Shown: piece by piece, positions 1 to 3,597 of the stretch
How positions within the stretch are numbered: the stretch's first letter is position 1
Layout: every line of letters starts with the position of its first letter
Assembly: GCA_035656335.1 (NCBI GenBank)
Contig: DASRSS010000289.1
Location: 1 to 5,991 of the forward strand
Source: DASRSS01 sp035656335
Lineage (GTDB): Bacteria > Actinomycetota > Actinomycetes > Mycobacteriales > Jatrophihabitantaceae
Direction: 5' to 3'
Length of the DNA stretch: 5,991 nucleotides
The notes under the pieces: model-generated
Databases searched by the model: none
What the model saw: only the letters and a program-made list of their open reading frames with translations
Told to the model about the DNA's origin: nothing
Translations under genes and position numbers: made by a program

Positions 1-843
1 CCAGGGTGTTCGGCAGACCTGGTCCCGGAGCGCGATGAACCGCCGCTGGCCTCGGGTGAAGAGGCGGCGTTTGGAGTCCATGGCGACGAGGTCACCGGAT
101 GCGGGGTGGGTGTAGAGGCGGCGCAGCCAGCGGGGGGCGTCTTGGCGTAGGGCGAGGTCGCGGGCGGTGGCGGCGGGGAGCGGTTCGCCGTTGAGCAGCG
201 CCGGCTCGGTGCCGGTGCCGAGGAGGGTGTTGGTGTCGATGACGAGGTTGACCTCGACCGGGACTTGGTCGGCGGTGGTTTGTCCGGTGACGCGTTCGAC
301 GAGGGTGTCGGCCGTGACCTGTCCACGTCCGCGTTCGTCGCCGGTGGCGAAGGTGGTGTCGGCGACCCGGCCCAACGCGGCGTAGACGGCGACGCCTTGC
401 GCGACGGGCAGGAATGCGGTGAGCCGGGTCTCCCCCGCCGGCTACGCCCTCATTGGCGGGGGACCCCCAATACTCGCTGGTCTTACCCGCGTGCAGCACC
501 GCGAACGTCTGCGGGAGTTCAGTGGTGAGGATCTTGGCCCAGCCCACATAGCGGCGTGCCTGATGCGGCGAGATCCGCCGGGCCAGCCCGACTTGATGGG
601 CGATGCCCCGGTCGGCGCGTTCGGCCGGCACGCCCGCGTCGAACTGCGCCTGCCGCTGCGTGGCGGCGAACCGAGCGGTCAACCGGGCTTGTGTCGCGGC
701 GGCCGTGGACTTGAGTTCTTCCAGCAGGCGGATCCGGCCGATCAGCACTGCACCTCGGTCCCGGCCGGCAACTCACGCAGCGCGCGGATCAGCCCCGTGA
801 GCGCGGCAGCGCCCGCGTCAGGTCCGGAGACTGATTCGTGCAT
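1..843 (-). pseudogene. Frameshifted DUF222 / HNH endonuclease-like gene (13E12 type), 3' end outside the window
   Basis: DUF222 proteins carry a helical N-terminal domain and usually a C-terminal HNH nuclease. They are abundant, often multicopy, in actinobacteria, and their cellular role is not settled. Three pieces are visible. Piece 1 runs from ATG 843 (MHESVSGPDAG, then LIRALRELPAGTE) and meets a TGA at 744-742. Piece 2 starts near 748 in another frame (LIGRIRLLEELKSTAAA, then ARLTARFAATQRQAQ, GVPAERADRGIAHQVGLARRIS, and LHAGKTSEY ending at 470). Piece 3 resumes about position 420 in the first frame (TAFLPVAQGVAVYAAL, VERVTGQTTADQVPVEVNLV, RRFIALRDQVCRTPW) and runs to base 1. The last residues are the start of the HNH segment, with Cys at 15-13. 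Piece 2 ends at a palindromic insertion (426-467). The shifts are -1 and +1 and cancel, but the stop at 744 blocks read-through of the middle. I infer a decayed gene; a sequencing error at the first shift cannot be excluded. Confidence 0.82.
426..467. repeat. GC-rich palindromic insertion inside the DUF222 gene (REP/MITE-like candidate)
   Basis: TCCCCCGCC (431-439) and GGCGGGGGA (455-463) are perfect 9-base inverted arms around a 15-base loop. GGG at 426-428 and CCC at 464-466 extend the stem past a 2-base bulge. On the minus strand it follows the conserved SEY of DUF222 and precedes TAFLP, where family members normally have a short ungapped stretch like RATLLVRETA. The stretch is longer than expected by a number of bases that is not a multiple of three, so the reading frame changes across it. 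It has the form of a short dispersed palindromic element. Whether copies occur elsewhere in the genome cannot be seen here. Confidence 0.6.
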
Positions 844-850
844 ACATTTG

Positions 851-878
851 ATTGTAGTCCCGATCCGTCCGAACTCAA
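851..878 (-). promoter_or_regulatory. Sigma-70-like promoter for the DUF222 gene, probably leaderless
   Basis: On the minus strand a -35-like TTGAGT (878-873) and a -10-like TACAAT (856-851) are separated by 16 bases. The ATG at 843 begins 8 bases after the -10 box, so the transcript would begin at or next to the start codon. No good Shine-Dalgarno sequence precedes this ATG. Leaderless mRNAs are common in actinobacteria. The assignment rests on consensus match and position only. Confidence 0.5.
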
Positions 879-925
879 GGGTTCGCCGAGAAGATTTCCC
901 TTATTTCCAAGGCGATTCCGCCATC

Positions 926-973
926 ATCAAGAGCAGGTTGTGGCCGCCCCCGCGACCACAACCTGCTGTTGAT
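926..973. repeat. Long inverted repeat, 18-base arms with one mismatch
   Basis: Left arm 926-943 (ATCAAGAGCAGGTTGTGG) and right arm 956-973 (CCACAACCTGCTGTTGAT) are complementary at 17 of 18 positions around a 12-base C-rich loop (944-955). No T-run follows on either strand, so it is not a canonical intrinsic terminator. It lies about 200 bases downstream of chorismate mutase and about 50 bases upstream of the DUF222 promoter-like sequence. It could be a dispersed REP-like palindrome, an RNA-stabilising 3' hairpin or a U-independent terminator. Confidence 0.8.
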
Positions 974-1175
974 CACCGAGGAGAGGTCTGGCTGAAGAGC
1001 GCCGGAACGGACAGCCGGCAGCGGGAAGCGGCAACGCAAGAAACCGCCCCGCCGTCGCCGCCGAGAAAGGTGACCGAGCTGGGACCAGAGCCGGCAACGG
1101 AAGCGGCGAAGCAACAAGCCGTCCCGCCAACAGTCAAGCGACCTAAAGCCAAGACCGCCAACGGCAGCGCTTCGC

Positions 1176-1475
1176 CTACCGCTCCCCGCGACAGACCTGC
1201 AACACCGCGTCGGCCAGGTGGGGTCCGTTGTGCCCGAGGCCGGTCCGATACGCGTCCATGATCACGCGCTCGCGTCCGAGCTCGACCCGGGCGCCGCCGC
1301 CGTTGATGCGCGCCGTCTGGATGCGCGCGGACAGCCGGGCGCGCTCGGCGACGAGGTTGATGATCGCGGCGTCGAGCGCGTCGATCTGCCCGCGCAGAAC
1401 GGGAATCAGGTCGGGGGAGTCCGGCGTCGCGGCGGCAGAGCTGTCGGTGCTGGACGGGTTGATCGCGGTGGTCAT
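1176..1475 (-). CDS. Chorismate mutase, AroQ-delta-like, small monofunctional form
   Basis: It rearranges chorismate to prephenate, the branch-point step towards phenylalanine and tyrosine, in the cytoplasm. The 99-residue product matches the all-helical AroQ fold from about residue 24: LRGQIDALDAAI, then LVAERARLSARIQTARINGG, then RVELGRERVIMDAY. Arg28, Arg45, Arg56, Arg68 and Glu69 have the spacing of E. coli Arg11, Arg28, Lys39, Arg51 and Glu52, with Arg in place of Lys39. The short protein ends in VCRGER, resembling the Arg/Gly-rich tail of M. tuberculosis Rv0948c (delta class). That tail is needed there for activation by DAHP synthase, so a similar partnership is likely but inferred. ATG 1475 is chosen because AAAGG (1487-1483) lies 7 bases upstream; an in-frame GTG at 1502 lacks this. 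The first ~22 residues are Ser/Thr/Ala-rich and probably disordered. Expression is probably controlled by the attenuator-like leader at 1531-1644. Confidence 0.92.
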   Translation of the reverse strand: MTTAINPSSTDSSAAATPDSPDLIPVLRGQIDALDAAIINLVAERARLSARIQTARINGGGARVELGRERVIMDAYRTGLGHNGPHLADAVLQVCRGER

Positions 1476-1482
1476 GCGTATG

Positions 1483-1487
1483 CCTTT
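1483..1487 (-). promoter_or_regulatory. Ribosome binding site of chorismate mutase
   Basis: AAAGG on the minus strand lies 7 bases before ATG 1475. It favours that start over the in-frame GTG at 1502. Confidence 0.65.
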
Positions 1488-1530
1488 CGAGCCGGTCGGC
1501 ACCGGGTGCGAGAGCTACGGGCCGGGCACG

Positions 1531-1564
1531 AAAAACGCCCCGGAGCTCTCGGGCCCGGGGCGTT
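1531..1564 (-). terminator. Intrinsic terminator upstream of chorismate mutase (attenuator terminator and/or permease terminator)
   Basis: On the minus strand AACGCCCCGG (1564-1555) pairs perfectly with CCGGGGCGTT (1543-1534) around an 11-base loop, and the 3' arm runs into a T-tract (1535-1531) before CGTG. This is a textbook Rho-independent terminator in the direction of the permease and chorismate mutase. It ends about 55 bases before the chorismate mutase ATG and begins 15 bases after the stop of a short Phe/Tyr-rich leader ORF. That position suits conditional termination of the chorismate mutase transcript. It would also stop read-through from the permease gene. Confidence 0.85.
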
Positions 1565-1578
1565 CGTTGGTGAGGAAG

Positions 1579-1644
1579 TCAGCCACAAACGACGGGCACC
1601 GAGCTGCGGTACCCGTAGAAAAATCGCTGCGCGTGACGTGACAC
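1579..1644 (-). CDS. Putative Phe/Tyr leader peptide of the chorismate mutase attenuator (21 codons)
   Basis: The short ORF begins with GTG at 1644 (MSRHAQR...) and ends at TGA 1581-1579. Codons 8-12 are TTT TTC TAC GGG TAC, encoding Phe-Phe-Tyr-Gly-Tyr at 1623-1609; the rest reads RSSVPVVCG. Four aromatic codons in five, directly upstream of a terminator and of the enzyme that commits chorismate to Phe and Tyr, is the pattern of a ribosome-stalling attenuation peptide. The aromatic codons overlap the 5' arm of a hairpin (1616-1592). No strong Shine-Dalgarno precedes the GTG, but a weak -10-like CACGAT (1657-1652) ends 7 bases before it, so leaderless translation is possible. Translation itself is inferred. 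Confidence 0.6.
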   Translation of the reverse strand: MSRHAQRFFYGYRSSVPVVCG

Positions 1645-1651
1645 GCCAACG

Positions 1652-1681
1652 ATCGTGGCACGCCTTCCCACCTTCCGGCAA
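1652..1681 (-). promoter_or_regulatory. Weak promoter candidate for the chorismate mutase leader transcript
   Basis: On the minus strand a -35-like TTGCCG (1681-1676) and a poor -10-like CACGAT (1657-1652) are 18 bases apart. The -10 ends 7 bases before the GTG of the leader peptide, which would make that ORF leaderless. The -10 matches the consensus at only three positions, so this is a tentative call. The elements overlap the hairpin at 1660-1707. Confidence 0.3.
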
Positions 1682-1707
1682 GTTCATCCCGGATGGTGGG
1701 AAGGCGT
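1660..1707. repeat. Long hairpin just downstream of the permease gene
   Basis: ACGCCTTCCCACC (1660-1672) and GGTGGGAAGGCGT (1695-1707) are perfect 13-base inverted arms. After one mismatch TCCGG (1674-1678) and CCGGA (1689-1693) continue the stem around a 10-base loop. It starts 16 bases after the permease stop codon. No T-tract follows on the minus strand. It could be an RNA-protecting or U-independent terminator hairpin for the permease mRNA, or a protein-binding palindrome over the possible leader promoter. Confidence 0.8.
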
Positions 1708-1723
1708 CCAGCGACGGATCGGA

Positions 1724-3442
1724 TCAGGCGGACGCCGACCGACCGGGTCGGCTAACCGGCGGCTCGCCGGCGGACCGCCGCGCTGCCGCACCGGTCAGCG
1801 TGGTGTCGCCGGCGTGCGCGACGTAGCGCGCGGTCGTCTCCGGCGACAGCCGGACGTAGTAGGCGAGCAGGTAGACGATGACGCTGACGATGAACTCGGC
1901 GACGAACCCCCACCCGTCGCTGTTCCACAGGTGCACCGGGCTGTCGTAGGGACTGAGCAGCGAACTGATCAGCAGCAGCACGAACCACGGGACGATCCAC
2001 GCGCCGGCGCGCCAGTCCATCGGCGGCAGCTCGCGTCCCTTCATCCGCTCGTAGCCCGCGTAGATCGCGAACAGTACGAACCCGATCGCGACCGCGACGA
2101 ACAGCCGCCAGTCGGTGGGCCAGCCACCCCAGTAGATGATCATGTTCGCTCCCCAGAACGCGAGGAACGGCAGCACGTGTCCACCGGGCAGCCGGTCCGG
2201 ACGCTCCTGCTCGGGAAGCTGCTTACGCATCGCGACCAGCACGAGCGGTCCGGACCCGAAGGACAGCACGGTGATGCTGGTGACGAAGCCGACCAGCTTC
2301 TGCCAGCTCGGGAAGGGCAGGAACACGATCAGCCCGACGACGAACGCCAGCAACAGGCTCACCCACGGCGCGCCGCTCTTCGTGGTCTTGGCCAGCTGGC
2401 GCGGCGCGTTCTCGTTGCGGCCCATCGCGTACGACAGTCGCGCGGTGACCGTGGTGTAGATGAAGCCGGTGTCGCCGGGGGAGACGATCGCGTCGGCGTA
2501 CAGGATGCTGCCCAGCCAGGACAGTCCGATGAGTCCGGCGAGCACGGCCAGCGGGCTGCTCGCGAGGTTCGCGGTCGGGCCGGTCCCCAGCGCCGTCCAA
2601 CCGTGGGCGACGGCGCTCGGCGAGAGCGAGCCGATGAACGCGACCTGCAACAGGATGTAGATGACGGCAGTGATCAGGATCGAGCCGACCACCGCCAGCG
2701 GGACGTAGCGGCGCGGGTTCTTGGTCTCGCCGGCAAGCTCGATGCCCTGCCGGAAGCCGAGGAACGAGAACGCGATGCCGGCGACCGAGACGGACGTGAA
2801 GATACCGCCGTTGCCCTCGGGTGCGAAGCCCTGGCTGGTGAAGTTCGAGCCGTGGAACTCGGTCACCAGGAACGCGACGATGACGATGGTGATGATCGCG
2901 AGCTTCCACCAAACGACCAGGTTGTTCAGCCGCGCGAACCACTGGATGCCCATGTAGTTGACGAGCACGAAGAACGCCAGCGCTGCGGCCGCGATGCCGT
3001 AGCCGCTCGCGGTGAGCGTCCCGTTCGGGGAGGCCAGCCAGGTGATGTAGTGGCGGGTGTACTTGATCGCGCCCTCGACCTCGATCGGCGCGACGGCGGC
3101 CGCCGCCAGCCAGGTGATCCAGCCCATCGTGTAGCTGGCGAACGAACCGAACGACCAGTGCGGGAAGCGCGCCACGCCGCCGGCCACCGGGAACATGACG
3201 CCGAGCTCGGCGTACACCAGCGCGATCAGCAGGAAGAGCACCGAGCCGATCACCCACGACAGGATCGCCGCGGGCCCGGCGATGCCGCTGGACTCGAACG
3301 CGGCGAACAGCCAGCCGGAACCGATGATCGAGCCGACCGCGGAGAACAGCAACCCGATGGGGCCGAGTCTGCGATGCAGGCCGCTGGTGGTGTCCTCCGG
3401 GCTGATCGCACTCGTCCCGGAGGCTGTGGACGTCGTTGTCAT
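1724..3442 (-). CDS. APC-superfamily amino-acid permease
   Basis: A predicted secondary transporter of amino acids or related compounds in the cytoplasmic membrane. The 572-residue product has about 12-14 hydrophobic segments, roughly at 27-48, 56-79, 104-124, 150-166, 177-195, 215-234, 248-272, 296-320, 361-377, 384-404, 425-440, 446-464, 481-497 and 512-532. TM1 holds the glycine-rich substrate-binding stretch GSIIGSGWLF (37-46), typical of APC transporters. FSFLGFRQGIELAGETKNP (225-243) is the characteristic TM6 region and following loop, and the family often reads GFE where this has GFR. The C-terminal ~40 residues are hydrophilic and Ala/Ser/Arg-rich. ATG 3442 is supported by GGGAAGG 6 bases upstream. 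The overall pattern recalls the aspartate:proton symporter (YveA/AspT-like) branch, but substrate cannot be decided from sequence. It lies between the chorismate mutase leader and the divergent pcrA, and probably has its own promoter in 3443-3597. Confidence 0.9.
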   Translation of the reverse strand: MTTTSTASGTSAISPEDTTSGLHRRLGPIGLLFSAVGSIIGSGWLFAAFESSGIAGPAAILSWVIGSVLFLLIALVYAELGVMFPVAGGVARFPHWSFGSFASYTMGWITWLAAAAVAPIEVEGAIKYTRHYITWLASPNGTLTASGYGIAAAALAFFVLVNYMGIQWFARLNNLVVWWKLAIITIVIVAFLVTEFHGSNFTSQGFAPEGNGGIFTSVSVAGIAFSFLGFRQGIELAGETKNPRRYVPLAVVGSILITAVIYILLQVAFIGSLSPSAVAHGWTALGTGPTANLASSPLAVLAGLIGLSWLGSILYADAIVSPGDTGFIYTTVTARLSYAMGRNENAPRQLAKTTKSGAPWVSLLLAFVVGLIVFLPFPSWQKLVGFVTSITVLSFGSGPLVLVAMRKQLPEQERPDRLPGGHVLPFLAFWGANMIIYWGGWPTDWRLFVAVAIGFVLFAIYAGYERMKGRELPPMDWRAGAWIVPWFVLLLISSLLSPYDSPVHLWNSDGWGFVAEFIVSVIVYLLAYYVRLSPETTARYVAHAGDTTLTGAAARRSAGEPPVSRPGRSASA

Positions 3443-3448
3443 TACGCA

Positions 3449-3455
3449 CCTTCCC
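3449..3455 (-). promoter_or_regulatory. Ribosome binding site of the permease gene
   Basis: GGGAAGG on the minus strand, 6 bases before ATG 3442. It is a near-ideal purine-rich site and fixes the start. Confidence 0.7.
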
Positions 3456-3552
3456 GCCGTTGGTCAGGCATTCGTACCCTTGGTCCGAACATAAACCCAC
3501 CGGGCCGATCCGCAGGGAAGGTAGGGATTGCCGGGTTCGCCCGGGGGCGAGG

Positions 3553-3580
3553 GTGCGGCCCGATCTGTCGTGGGCCGCAC
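3553..3580. repeat. Perfect 9-bp inverted repeat next to the pcrA -10 element
   Basis: GTGCGGCCC (3553-3561) and GGGCCGCAC (3572-3580) are perfect inverted arms with a 10-base spacer. The right arm ends one base before the -10-like TAGGCT (3582), so the palindrome covers the -35/spacer region of a pcrA promoter. It is a candidate operator. No T-run follows, so termination is unlikely. Confidence 0.65.
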
Positions 3581-3597
3581 GTAGGCTGGTCCGCACG

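Larger units (their letters stand above)
844..1175. other. Intergenic region without a convincing gene
   Basis: This stretch lies between the end of chorismate mutase (minus) and the start of the DUF222 gene (minus). It holds the DUF222 promoter-like sequence (851-878) and a long inverted repeat (926-973). From about 980 to 1175 open frames exist on both strands, but none has a plausible start with a ribosome binding site, the G/C third-position bias of the real genes, or a recognisable protein family. A purine-rich AGGAGAGG at 979-986 looks like a ribosome binding site but no ATG or GTG follows at a usable distance. Two loosely similar GCCGGCA-rich segments near 1013-1035 and 1090-1110 are imperfect and may be chance. 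Confidence 0.6.
1531..1644 (-). promoter_or_regulatory. Putative ribosome-mediated attenuator controlling chorismate mutase
   Basis: Four RNA segments can be drawn on the minus strand. Segment 1, ACGGGTACCG (1616-1607), lies in the aromatic codons and pairs with segment 2, CGGTGCCCGT (1601-1592), with one mismatch. Segment 2 plus preceding bases, AGCTCGGTGCCCG (1605-1593), can instead pair with segment 3, CGGGCCCGAGAGCT (1557-1544): 12 base pairs, with a 2-base bulge on one side and 1 on the other. Segment 3 overlaps the loop and upper 5' stem of the terminator (1564-1534). Inferred model: a ribosome stalled on FFYGY for lack of charged tRNA covers segment 1, freeing 2 to pair with 3 and prevent termination. 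With ample Phe and Tyr the ribosome reaches the stop and the terminator forms. The pairings are seen; the regulation is not tested. Confidence 0.55.
3443..3597. promoter_or_regulatory. Divergent promoter region between the permease and pcrA
   Basis: This 155-base gap must carry the promoters of both flanking genes. Towards pcrA, TAGGCT (3582-3587) is a -10-like hexamer (TAnnnT) ending 10 bases before ATG 3598, with no recognisable -35 and no clear Shine-Dalgarno, suggesting a very short or absent 5' leader. Towards the permease, an AT-richer patch around 3490-3497 (minus-strand TTTATG) is the only -10-like candidate and is weak. A CCGGG-TTCG-CCCGG mini-hairpin lies at 3531-3544 and a 9-bp inverted repeat at 3553-3580. 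No actinobacterial SOS-box-like palindrome was seen. Confidence 0.5.

Noticed and set aside
419..1261. Plus-strand open frame of 280 codons across the DUF222 gene, intergenic region and chorismate mutase end
   Set aside because: It crosses two minus-strand genes, has no family similarity, and its codons do not show the third-position G/C bias. The Ala/Pro/Lys-rich segment near 1000-1190 is suggestive but has no start or support of its own.
1476..1502. GTG 1502 as the chorismate mutase start
   Set aside because: It gives 9 extra residues without a ribosome binding site. ATG 1475 has AAAGG at good spacing.
1472..1687. 71-codon minus-strand frame over the leader and terminator region
   Set aside because: It reads through the terminator hairpin and into the chorismate mutase start out of frame, and has no recognisable product. 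The shorter GTG 1644 leader ORF explains the region better.
1579..1707. tRNA, T-box or tRNA-like structure suggested by several hairpins
   Set aside because: No cloverleaf, T-loop GTTCRA, or T-box AGGGTGG-like motif could be placed. The hairpins fit an attenuator better.
3436..3597. 54-residue N-terminal extension of PcrA
   Set aside because: It overlaps the divergent permease start and would translate the promoter region. PcrA homologues begin near MSEDF, shortly before the helicase core.
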